DNA of 64,000 bases from the NCBI RefSeq assembly GCF_000719955.1, contig NZ_JOII01000004.1, positions 248,001 to 312,000 of the forward strand, written 5' to 3'. Under the pieces are notes generated by a model that was not told where the DNA came from, did not search any database, and saw only the letters and a program-made list of their open reading frames with translations. Source of the DNA: Streptomyces albidoflavus (GTDB lineage: Bacteria > Actinomycetota > Actinomycetes > Streptomycetales > Streptomycetaceae). Made by a program: the position numbers and the translations under genes. Of the stretch, positions 1 to 11,200 are shown piece by piece (the first letter of the stretch is position 1; the number at the start of each line of letters is the position of its first letter).

Positions 1-2258
1 CCGGACTCGCCACGCGCCTCGCCGGCCCGTCCGCACCCCGCTCCCCCGCTGCCACCCCCACGCCCGTCACCGGGGCGGGCGACGCTCTCGACGCGGCGTA
101 CCCGGGCCACCGGGGTGTGCTGCCGCTCACCCCGCTCCAGGCCGGGCTGGTCTCCGGCGGGCCCGGTACGGGCTCCGTCATGCGGCTGGAACTCGGCCTC
201 TCCGGCGAACTGGACGTGCCCGCGCTGCGGCGTGCCGTCGGCGAACTGGGCAGCCGCCACCCCAACCTGTGCGCCGCGTTCGTCCGGCGGCCCGCCGGGC
301 CCCCGGTCCAGGTGCTGTGCGACCGCCCCCTGACCCTGGACGAACTCGACCTGCGGGCCCTGACCCCCGAGGCCCGTGACGCGCGCCTGGCGGAACTGAC
401 CGCCGAGGAACGCGCCACCCGCCTCGACCCCGAGGCCCCGCCGCTGCTCCGCTTCACCCTGGTGCGGCAGACACCCGACCGGTTCCAGCTCCGGATCATC
501 GGCCACCATCTGCTCCTCGACGGGTGGTCCAACCAGCTGCTGCTGCCGGAGCTGCTCGCGCTCTACCGGGGCGACCTGCTGCCGGACGCCACCCCCTTCG
601 CCGACCACGTGGCCTGGCTCGGCGGCCTCGACCACGAACAGGACCTGTCCGCCTGGGACGAGCACCTCGCCGGTGCCGAGCCCACCCTGCTGGCCGACGG
701 GGCCCCGGTGGCCGACGGCTGGCCCGGCCGGACCACCGAGCGCCTCGGTCCGGAGGAGACCGGCCGCCTCACGGCCACCGCCGCCGCCCTCGGGGTCACC
801 GCCAACACCGTCCTGCAGTGCTGCTGGGCCCTGGTCCTCGCCGAACGCACCGGTCGCCACGACGTGGTGTTCGGGGCCATCACCTCCGGCCGCTCCCCCC
901 AGGTGCCGGGAGTCGAGTCGATCGTCGGCTTCCTCATCAACACCTTCCCGGTCCGGGTGCGGCTGCGGCCCGAGGAGAAGCTCGCCGCCCTGCTCCGCCG
1001 CGTCCAGGGCGAACAGGCCCGCATGATGCCGCACGGCCACGTGGACCTGGCCGCGCTGACCGAACGGCTCGGTCTCGGCGCGCTGTTCGACACGGCCGTG
1101 GTGTTCGAGAACTTCCCGGCGGCCGATCCCGGGGCGGCGCGGAACCTGCCGGGGCTGCGCGTGGAGAGCGCCACCACGGAGTCGGCCGGCCACCACCCGC
1201 TCTCCCTGATGGTGCTGCCCCGCGACGGCGGCACCGACGTCAACCTCCTCCACCGCAGCGGCGCGGCCACCCCCGAGCAGGCCCGTGCCCTCCTGGACGG
1301 CGTCCTCACCGTCCTGCGCGCCCTCCTGGCCGACCCGGACACCCCGGTCGCCAGCCTCACCGGCACCGGTGGCGCCGCCCCGACGCCCGCCGGACCCCGG
1401 GTGGCCGCCCTGATCGGGGGCGAGGACGCGCACCCGGCCTTCGACACCCTGCTGCCGCTGCGTGAGAACGGCGGGCTGACCCCGCTGTTCTGCGTCCACC
1501 CGGCAGGCGGCGTCGGCTGGATGTACTCGGCGCTCACCCACCACCTCGACCCGGACCGACCCGTGTACGCCCTCCAGGACCGGGGGCTGAACGGCCCGGA
1601 CAGGCTCCACCGTTCCGTGGAGGACATGGCCGCCGACTACGTGGCCGAGATCCGCGCCCGGCGGCCGCACGGCCCGTACCAGCTGCTCGGCTGGTCCTTC
1701 GGCGGCCTGGTCGCGCACGCCATGGCCTGCCTGCTCCAGGATGCCGGGGAGCAGGTGGAGCGCCTGGTCCTGCTCGACTCCCACGTCCTCGCCGACCTGG
1801 ACGAACTGCCCCCGGCCCCCGAGGGCGCCGGGGCCCGGCAGATGTACGGCGCGCTGCTGGACTTCGCCGAGGTGCGCCCGCCCGGTGTGGGCGACGACGA
1901 GCTGGACGACGCGCGGTTCCTCGGCATCGTCCGGGACGGCGACAGCCTGCTCTCCGACATCTCCGAGCGCCACCTGGTGGCCATGGGCGGGGCGTACGAC
2001 AACAACCTGCGGCTGGCACGGACCCATCGGCCCGGCCGGTACACGGGCGACGTCCTCCTCGTACGGGCCCGGCCCGACGAAGGGCCCGGCGCCCTCTCGC
2101 CGGATCCCGCCGGATGGCACCCGTACGTCAGCGGGCGCGTCGACGTCCACACCAGCGAACACACCCACGGCGACCTGGCCTGCCCCGCCTCACTGGCCCG
2201 CATCGCCCGCGTCCTGGAGCCGGGCGGCCCCGGGGAGAAGGAGGGCGACCATGGCTGA
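1..2258 (+). CDS. Nonribosomal peptide synthetase, C-terminal part (T-C-TE), cut by left edge
   Basis: The reading frame is open to the left edge, so the N-terminus lies outside. The first dozen residues look like the last helix of a carrier protein. A condensation domain follows, with entry motif LPLTPLQAGL and active-site HHLLLDG at about nt 502-522; its style (GVESIVGFLINTFPVRV) is that of DCL-type domains that take a D-configured donor. From about nt 1,480 there is a type I thioesterase with oxyanion segment FCVHPAGG, nucleophile motif GWSFGG (nt 1689-1706), a following LLDSH aspartate and a late HTHGD histidine. It should release or cyclise the finished peptide. Between C and TE I see no adenylation domain and no GGxS carrier motif, so the order is T-C-TE, which is unusual. 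The stop overlaps the next NRPS gene by 8 bp, so the two are probably cotranscribed. The product is unknown. Confidence 0.93.
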   Translation, partial: GLATRLAGPSAPRSPAATPTPVTGAGDALDAAYPGHRGVLPLTPLQAGLVSGGPGTGSVMRLELGLSGELDVPALRRAVGELGSRHPNLCAAFVRRPAGPPVQVLCDRPLTLDELDLRALTPEARDARLAELTAEERATRLDPEAPPLLRFTLVRQTPDRFQLRIIGHHLLLDGWSNQLLLPELLALYRGDLLPDATPFADHVAWLGGLDHEQDLSAWDEHLAGAEPTLLADGAPVADGWPGRTTERLGPEETGRLTATAAALGVTANTVLQCCWALVLAERTGRHDVVFGAITSGRSPQVPGVESIVGFLINTFPVRVRLRPEEKLAALLRRVQGEQARMMPHGHVDLAALTERLGLGALFDTAVVFENFPAADPGAARNLPGLRVESATTESAGHHPLSLMVLPRDGGTDVNLLHRSGAATPEQARALLDGVLTVLRALLADPDTPVASLTGTGGAAPTPAGPRVAALIGGEDAHPAFDTLLPLRENGGLTPLFCVHPAGGVGWMYSALTHHLDPDRPVYALQDRGLNGPDRLHRSVEDMAADYVAEIRARRPHGPYQLLGWSFGGLVAHAMACLLQDAGEQVERLVLLDSHVLADLDELPPAPEGAGARQMYGALLDFAEVRPPGVGDDELDDARFLGIVRDGDSLLSDISERHLVAMGGAYDNNLRLARTHRPGRYTGDVLLVRARPDEGPGALSPDPAGWHPYVSGRVDVHTSEHTHGDLACPASLARIARVLEPGGPGEKEGDHG

Positions 2259-5200
2259 CCGGAGCCGGCCGCTGACCGCCGCGCAGTCGGGCATCTGGTA
2301 CAGCGGCGTCCTGGACCCCACCGGCCTGCGCTACGTGGGCTCCCAGTACGTCCACCTCCACGGCCCCGTCGACGAGGAGCTGTTCTCCCGCGCGGTCCGT
2401 GCCGTCGTGGCGGGCAGCGAGACCCTCCGGGTGCGCTTCGCCGAACGGGACGACAGCCCGGTGCAGTTCCTGGAGCCGCTCGACGACTGGGAGGTCCGCC
2501 TGCTCGACCTGCGCGCGGCCGAGCACCCGCACGAGGAGGCGCTGCGGCTGATCGAGGAGAACAGCCTGCGCCCGTACGACCTGTCGCGGGCGCCGCTCTT
2601 CGACCACCACCTGCTGCGTGTCGCCGACGACGCGTACCTGTGGGCCATCCGGATGCACCACCTCATCTGCGACGGTACGGCCGCCGCGAACTTCATCCGG
2701 CGGGTGGCCGCCACCTACACGGCGTGGGCGGCCGGTACCGCCGGGCAGCCGGAGGCCGGACCCGCGCTCTTCGACACCCTCGACGCCCTCGTGGAGCGCG
2801 ACACCGCCTACCGGAGTTCGGCACGCTTCGGCGAGGACGCCGCCTGGTGGGCCGCGCGGCTCGCCGGCCGGGACGAGGCGCCGCAACTGGCCACCGGAGG
2901 GGCCCCGGCGGGCGCCGGCGGCCATGTCAGCCACATCCGGTGGCTGCCGGCCGACCGCTGGCACCGGCTGACCACCGCGGCCACCCGCCACGAGGTGCGC
3001 TGGCCCGCCCTGTTCGCCGCCGCCACCGCCCTCGCCGTGCACGCCGACACCGGGGAGCGGCAGGCCGTCCTCGGCCTGAGCGTCCCCGGGCGCACCGGCC
3101 GGGCGGCCCGCCAGGCGCTGGGCACCGCCGCCAACGTCGTGCCGCTGCACGTGGCGGTGGACCCGGCCGCGCCCCTCGCGGAGCTGGTCGCCACCGCCTG
3201 GTCCGGCACCCTCGGTGTCCTGCGCCACCAGCGCTACCGCTTCGAGGACATGCTGCGCGACCAGGGCGCGGTCCGCGACGGCCGGCCCCTGGTGGGCCCG
3301 GTCCTCAACGCGATGACCACCGAACGCGGCCTCTCCTTCGCCGGCACCCCGGCCGTCGTCCACCAGGTCACTCCGGGACGCGGCGACCACCTGGCCCTCG
3401 GCGTCCACGACAACGGCGCCGCCCAGGTACGGATCGACCTCGGCGTCCCCGCGGCCCTCTGCACTCCCCCGGCCGCCCGCGCCCAACTCGACCGCCTCGT
3501 CGACCTCACCCTGGCCCTCGCCGACGCCGATCCCGCCACCCCCCAGGGGCGGGTCGGCGCTTCCCGTCCCGCCCGGCCGCCCGTCCCGGCCGGGCCCGAG
3601 GCCGAACCGGCCACGCTCACCGGCCTGTTCGCCGCCGTGGCCGCCGCCCGCCCGGACGCCGTCGCCGTGGTGGCGGGGGGCGACCGGCTGACCTACGCCC
3701 GGCTCGACGCGCGGGCCGAGGAACTGGCCCGCCACCTCGCCGCACGCGGGGTGGGCCCCGGCGACCGGGTCGCGGTCTCCCTGCCCCGCTCCGCCGGTCT
3801 GGTCGTCGCCCTCCTCGCCGTCCTGAAGGCGGGCGCCGCCTACGTGCCATTGGACCCCGCCCACCCCGCCGAGCGGCTGCGCGCCACCCTGGCCGACGCC
3901 GCGCCCGCCCTCGCCCTCGTCCGTCCCGGCGCCACCATGGCCCCCGTGCCGGGCGGGGACGACGTGCCCGTGCTGACCCTCGACCCGCGCCGGGGCACCC
4001 TCACCGGTCCCGACGCCGAAGGCGCTCCCGGGGTGGCGCCGCGCCGCCCGGCGCCCGGCTCTCCCGCCTACCTGATCCACACCTCGGGCTCCACCGGCAC
4101 CCCCAAGGGCGTCGTGGTCACCCACCACAACGTCACCCGGCTCCTGTCCGCCGCCGCCCGCCACTTCACCTTCGGGCCCGACGACGTGTGGACCCTCTTC
4201 CACTCCTACGCCTTCGACTTCTCGGTGTGGGAGCTGTGGGGCGCCCTGCTGCACGGCGGCCGCCTGGTGATCGTCCCCGAGGACGTGGCGCGCTCGCCCC
4301 ACGACTTCCTCGAACTGCTGGCCGAGGAGCGCGTCACCGTCCTGAACCAGACGCCCTCGGCCTTCGGCCAGCTCGCCGAGGCCGAGGCGGAACGCCCCGC
4401 CGTCGGCGACCGGCTCGCCCTGCGGTACGTGGTCTTCGGCGGTGAGCCGCTCGAACCCTGGCGGCTGGCGACCTGGCTGGCCCGCCACCCCGGACCGGCT
4501 CCCCGCCTGGTCAACATGTACGGGATCACCGAGACCACCGTGCACGTCACCCACCACCTGGTCGACCCGGCCGCCGCTGCCTCCGGCCCGGCCGGGGGCG
4601 TCATCGGCAGCCCCTTGCCCGACCTGCGGATACGCCTCCTCGACGCCGCCCTGCGCCCCGTCCCCGACGGCGTGCCGGGCGAGATGTACGTCTCCGGCCC
4701 CGGGGTGGCCGACGGCTACTGGCACCGGCCCGGCCTCACCGCCGGACGGTTCGTCCCGGACCCCGACGGGCCGCCGGGAAGCCGCGCGTACCGCAGCGGC
4801 GACCTGGCCCGGCGGCTGCCCGGCGGCGCCCTGGAGTACCTGGGGCGCGCCGACCGGCAGGTCAAGGTGCGCGGCCACCGGGTGGAGCCCGCGGAGGTCG
4901 AGGCCGCCCTCGTCGCACTGCCGGGCGTCCGCGACGCGGCCGTCCTGCTGACCGAGTACGGGCCGGGCGACCGGCGTCTGGTCGCCCATCTGGTGGCCGA
5001 CTCCGAGAGCGCGGCGCTCGCCCCCGAACGGGCCGCCGCCGTGCTCCCCGCCCATCTGCTGCCCTCGGTCTGGGCCACGCTGGACGCCCTCCCGCTCACC
5101 CCCAACGGCAAGCTGGACCGGCGCGCCCTTCTGACCGCCGGCCACCAGGTGTCCGGCGAGGGCCGCGCCCCCCGGAACCCCGCCGAGACCGCGCTGCGGG

Positions 5201-8200
5201 ACCTCTTCGCCGAGGTGCTGGGCCGGGAGCCGGACCAGATCGGCGTGGACCGGAGTTTCTTCACGCTGGGCGGAGACTCGCTGCTCGCCGGACGGCTGGT
5301 GGGCCGGGTCCGCGCCACGCTCTCCCGCGACCTCGGCGTCCGGGACGTCTTCACCTGGCCGACGGTGGCCGGGCTGGCCGTCCGGCTCGGGGAGACGGAC
5401 GGCACGGCGGACGCGCGGCCCGGCCCCGTACCCCGCCCCGGCCTCGTCCCCGTCTCCCACGCCCAGCGCGGCCTGTGGTTCCTGCACCGTCTGGAGGAGA
5501 CCGGTCACGCCTACCACGTCCCGCTGGCGGTCCGGCTGGAAGGCCCGCTGGACACCGGGGCGCTGCGTGCCGCCGCACGCGACGTGCAACAGCGCCATGA
5601 GATCCTGCGCACCACCTTCCCGCACGACGGCGACGGACCCCGGCAGCACGTCCTCCCCGCGGCCGAGGCGCCGGACCCGCTGACCGTCGTCCCGCACGCC
5701 GGGGAGCAGGACGCGCACGACGACGCCTACGAGACCGCCCTGCGCGAGCCCTTCGACCTGGCCGCCGCCCCGCCCTGGCGCGTCACCCTCCTGTGCCGCT
5801 CCCCGCACGAGCACACCCTGCTCGTCGTCCTCCACCACATCGCCGCCGACCAGCAGTCCATCGGCCCCCTCACCCGGGACCTGGCCACCGCCTACGAGAG
5901 CCGGCGGCGCGGCGAGGCCCCCGCCTGGCCACCTCTGCCCCTCCAGTACGCCGACTTCACCCTCTGGCAGCGGGCCCGCCTCGGCGCCCCCGACGATCCG
6001 GGCAGCCCCCTGTCCCGCGAACTCGCCCACTGGCGCGAGGCCCTGCGCGAGGCGCCCGCCGAGACCCCGCTCCCCGCCGACCGGCCCGGCCGGCCCGGCG
6101 CCGAACACCCGGGCGACGCCGTCGGCTTCGACTGGGGGCCCCGGCTCGGCACCCGTCTCAAGGAGCTGGCCGCCGCCCGCGGTGCCACCACCTTCATGGC
6201 ACTGCACGCCGCCCTCGCCTGCGCCCTCAGCCGGTGGGGCGCGGGCACGGACGTGGTCGTCGGCACGGTCACCGCCGGGCGCGAGGACCCGGCGCTGGAA
6301 CCCCTGGCCGGCTACTTCGCCCAGGCCCTCCCGCTCCGCCTGGACCTGGCCGGCGACCCCGGGTTCGCCACCGTCGTGGACCGGGCCCGCACCGCAGGGC
6401 TGACCGCCTTCGCCCACACCGGCGCCCCCTTCGACCGGATCGTGGAGGCCGTGGGGCCGCCCCGCGAACCGGGCCGCCACCCGCTCTTCCAGGTCATGCT
6501 CAACCATCGCTCCGGCGCCCGGCCCGCCCTGCGCCTCGCCGGCCTGCGCGCCACCGAGCTGCCCCCGCACCGCTCGGTCGCCAAGTACCCCCTCCTGTGG
6601 GACGTCGCCGAGGAGGCCGACGGCACGCTCCACGGCTGCCTGGAGTACGCCACCGACCGCTTCCGACGCCGCACCGCCGAGGCCCTGCTCGACGCCGTAC
6701 GCCACTTCCTGGAAGCCGCCCTCGACCGGCCGGAGGCGCCCTTCACCGGTCTCCCCTGCCCGCGCCCGGGCGGTGGACCCGCCGAGTCCGCGCCTCCCGC
6801 CGCCGTGCCTCCCGCGCCCACGCCCGGCGAGGAGGCACGGGCGGGCGAGGCGGCCACCGAGGAACTCCTGCGCTCCCTGACCGCCACCCTGCTGGGCCGG
6901 GACTCCGTCGACGCCGACGCCAACTTCTTCCGGCTCGGCGGCGACAGCATCCTCGCCGTGCAGCTCGCCGCCCGCGCCCAGGCCGCCGGTGTGCCGGTCG
7001 GCCCCAAGGACGTCTTCGCCCACCAGAGCCCCCGCGCCCTGGCCCGGACCGTCCAGGGGCGCGTCCGCGCCGCCGCCCCCGCCCGGCCCTCCCAGGACCC
7101 GGGCCCGCTGGAGCCCACTCCCGTCGTCGAGTGGCTGGCCTCGCTCGGCGGCGACGCCGGGGGCTTCGCCCAGTCCGTGGTGGTCCCGCTGCCCGCCACC
7201 GCGACCGGGGCGAGCGTCCGCACGGCCCTCCAGCACCTCGTCGACCACCACGACGCCCTGCGCCTGCGCCGCACCGCCGTCACCTGCGGCCGCTGGGAGC
7301 TGGAGGTGCGGCCGCCCGGCACGGTCCCGGCCGGTGAACTCCTGCGCCACGTCGACCTCGCCCGCGAGGGCGCGGACGACCCGGCCGCGTACGACGCACT
7401 GATCGAGCAGGAGCGGCGCGCGGCACGCCGCCACCTCGATCCGGACCGCGGCGACGTGGTGCGCGCCGTGCTCTTCCACGGCCAAGAGAACCGGCTGCTG
7501 CTGGTGATCCATCACCTCGCCGTCGACGGAGTCTCCTGGCGGGTGCTCCTGCCCGACCTGGAGCTGGCCCACCGCCACGCCCTGCGCGGCGAGCCCGCGC
7601 CCCTGCCGCCGGTACCGACCCCGCTGCGCACCTGGACCCGGGCCCTGCGCACGGCCGCCCGTTCCGAGGCGGTCCGCGCCGACGAGACCTGGTGGCGCGG
7701 CCGCCTCGCCGCACCCCACGCCGGCCTCGGCAGCCGGCCCCTCGACCCGGCGCGCGACACCGTGGACCGCGCCGGACGGCTCAGCTCCACCTGGGACGAG
7801 ACCTGGATCGAGCCGCTGCTGACGACCGTCCCGGCCGCCTTCCGCGCCCGCGTCCCCGAGATCCTGCTCGCCGCCCTCTCGCTGGCGCTGCGCCGCTGGA
7901 GCGGAAACCCGCAGGGCGCCCCGGTCCGCGTCGACCTGGAGGGGCACGGCCGTCGCCCCGGCCTGGCGGGCCTCGCCGACCTCGACCTCTCCCGCACGGT
8001 CGGCTGGTTCACCACCCTCCACCCCGTGCTGCTGGACCCGCCGCCCGCCACCGGCTCCCCGGCCGAGGTGTCGGCCCGCGCCGTCACCCACGTCAAGGAG
8101 CGGCTGCGCGAGGTGCCCCACGACGGCCTCACCCACGGGCTGCTCCGCCAGGAGGGCCGGCTGCCCGACGCCCGCGCCCCCCTGGCCTTCAACTACCTCG

Positions 8201-11200
8201 GCCGCTTCGACACCGAGGACCCCGCCCCCTGGCACCCGCTGCCCGGTTCGCTGCGCGGCGAGGCCGGCCCCCGCCAGCCCCTCGCCCACCCCCTGACCCT
8301 GGACGTCTTCGCCGAACGCGGCCCCGGCGGGCCCCGGCTGCGCGCCGAATGGACCTGGGCCTCCGGCGTGCTGACCGACGGCCAGGCCGAGGAACTGGCC
8401 GGTCTGTGGCACACCGCCCTCGCCGAACTCGTCCACCACCACCCCGGCACCGGCCCGGTCCGGTCCACCCCCTCCGACTTCCCGCTCGTACGGGTGGACC
8501 AGAGCCACATCGAGACGTGGGAGGAGCGGTACGGGCCCCTGGCCGACCTGCTGCCCGCCGCACCGCTCCAGGAGGGCCTGCTCTTCCACGCGCTGTACGG
8601 CGCCGGCACCGGCCCCGGAACGGCCGGCTCCGGCGAGGACCCGTACCTGGTGCAGCTGAGCCTGGACCTCTCCGGCGACGTCGAGCCCCACCGCCTGCGC
8701 ACCGCCCTGCGCGCGCTGCTGCGCCGCCACCCTCATCTCACCGGCTGCTTCCCGCCCGACGCCGGCCGGCCGCTCCTGATGGTCCCGGCGGACGAGCCCG
8801 CGCTGCCCTGGCGCACCGCGGACCTCACCGCGGAGCCCGAGGACCGACTCGCCGCCCGGACGGACGAGGAGGAGCGGGCCGAACGGCGCCCCTTCGATCC
8901 CGGCCGCCCGCCGCTGCTGCGCTTCGCCCTGCTGCGTACCGGCGAGCGACGGTGGCGTCTCGTCTTCACCCACCACCACCTGTTGCTCGACGGCTGGTCC
9001 GTGCCGCTCGTCCTGCGTGAACTGCTCGACCCCGCCGCCACCGGCGAACCCGCCCCGGCCCTCGGGGAGTACGCGCGGTGGCTCGCCGCCCGTGACCAGC
9101 AGGCCGCCGCCGAGGCGTGGCGCCACGAACTGGCGGGCGCCGAACCCACCCGGGTGGCCGGCCACGCCCCCGCTGCCCCCACCACGCTCAGCCACCGTTT
9201 CGAGCTGTCCGGGGAACTGGCGCGGGCGCTGAGCGACCGCGCGGCCCACTGGGGCGTCACCCTCAACACCCTGGTGGAGTCCGCCTGGGCGCTGCTGCTG
9301 AACCATCTCACCGGCCGCCAGGACGTCGTCTTCGGTGTCACCGTCGCCCAGCGTCCCCCGGAGGTCGCGGGGGTGGAGCGCCTCCCCGGCCTGTTGCTGA
9401 ACACGGTCCCCGCCCGGGTCCGCCTCGATCCGGCCCGGACCGCCAGGGAGGTCGCCGAGGACACCCACGCGCGCCGCGCCGAACTCCTCGACCACCACCA
9501 CCTCGGGCTCACCGCCGTCGAGGAGGCGGCTGACACCACCGGCCTCTTCGACACCTCGGTGGTGTTCGAGAACTACCCCCTGGACGAGGCGGCCTTCACC
9601 CGGCTGCCGGACGGCGTGGAGGTCACCGGCACCGGCATCCACGACGGAACCCACTACCCCCTGAGCCTGGTGGTCCTGCCCCGCTCCGGCCGCATCGAGT
9701 GCCGCCTCTACAGCAGGCCCGGCGCCCTCGACCACTACGGCACCCCCGCCGACCTCGCCGCGCTCTGCACCGCCGCCTTCCACGCCCTGCTGGCGGACGA
9801 CCCCCTGGCCCGGCTCCAGCTCCTCGCCGCTCCCGCGCGGAAGGCCGTCCTCGACGCCGGGCGCGGGCCCGCCTCACCGGTGCGGGAGGACACGTCCCAT
9901 CTCGCCCAGGTCTTCGAGGCGCGGGCCGCCGCCCACCCGGACCGCCCCGCCCTCTCCGACGCCACCCGCACCCTCACCTACGGCGCACTGGAGGCCCGCG
10001 CCAACCAGCTCGCCCACCACCTGGCCGACCAGGTCCACGTCGGTACACCGGTCGCCGTCGCGCTGGACCGCTCGATCGAGGTCGCCGTCTGCTACCTGGC
10101 CCTGGCCAAACTGGGCGCCCTCTGCGTCCCCCTCCACTCCGGCCTGCCGCCCGAGCGGCAGCGTGCCCTGCGCGAACGGACCGGCGCCGCCCTCCTGCTG
10201 GACCGTCTGCCGGACGAGGAGACCCTCGCGGCCTGCCCCGACGTTCCGCCGGGGCGGGACGTCCCGGCGGACCTCGCCGCCTGCGTGGTGTTCACCTCCG
10301 GCTCCACCGGTGAGCCCAAGGGCGTCCGGCTGACCCACCGCTCCGTCCTCAGCCGCGCCCTCGACCCGCGCTGGCAGGGCGAGGACCACCGCTGCGTCCT
10401 CCTGCACTCCCCGCACGCCTGGGACGCGGTGGTCTACGAACTGTGGGCGCCGCTGCTCACCGGCCGGCGGGTCCGGGTGGCGCCCCCCGGTGAGCTGGAC
10501 GGAGCGGCCCTGCGCAGGGCCGTGGAGGACGGCGGCGTGACCGCCGCCTTCCTCACCTCCGGGCTGCTGGACGTCCTCGCCGAGCAGGACCCCGGCGCCC
10601 TGGCGGGACTGCGCGTCCTGGCCACCGGAGGTGACGTGGTCTCACCCCGGTCCGTGGAGCGGCTCCGCGTCCGGCACCCGGAACTGACGGTCGTCCACCT
10701 CTACGGCCCGGTCGAGAACACCACCTTCTCCCTCGGCCACGCACTGCCGCCCGGCCGCCCGGTCCCCGCGCCGCTGCCGCTCGGCACCCCGGTGCCGGGG
10801 TGCCGCGTCACCGTCCTGGACGCGGCCCTGCGCCCGGTCCCCCCGGGAGTGCCGGGCGAGATCCACCTGTCCGGCGACGGCCTGGCCGAGGGCTACCACG
10901 GCTCCCCCGCCGCCACCTGCGAGCGCTTCGTCGCCGACCCGTACGGTCCGCCCGGCGCCCGCGCCTACCGCACCGGAGACCTGGCCCGCTGGGACCGGGA
11001 GGGCCGCCTGCACTTCCTCGGCCGCGCCGACCGGCAGGTCAAGATCAACGGCATCCGGATCGAGCCCGGCGAGATCGAGGCCGCGCTGTGCGACGAACCC
11101 GGGGTGCGGGCCGCCTGGGTCGTCGTCCGCGGTGAGGGAGCGTCCGGCCGCTCCCTCGTCGCCTACGTCCTGGGCGCCGACGCCGCCCCGGACACCGCCT

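Noticed and set aside
1..1340. Epimerase rather than condensation domain before the thioesterase
   Set aside because: It has GFLINTFPVRV and FDTAVVFENF, typical of condensation domains, and lacks the RTVGWFT epimerase motif seen in the second NRPS.
2128..9783. A 2,551-codon open frame on the minus strand under the NRPS gene
   Set aside because: Its product is Gly/Val/Gln/Arg-rich gibberish without domains and mirrors the GC3 bias of the NRPS on the other strand. It is a typical shadow in high-GC DNA.
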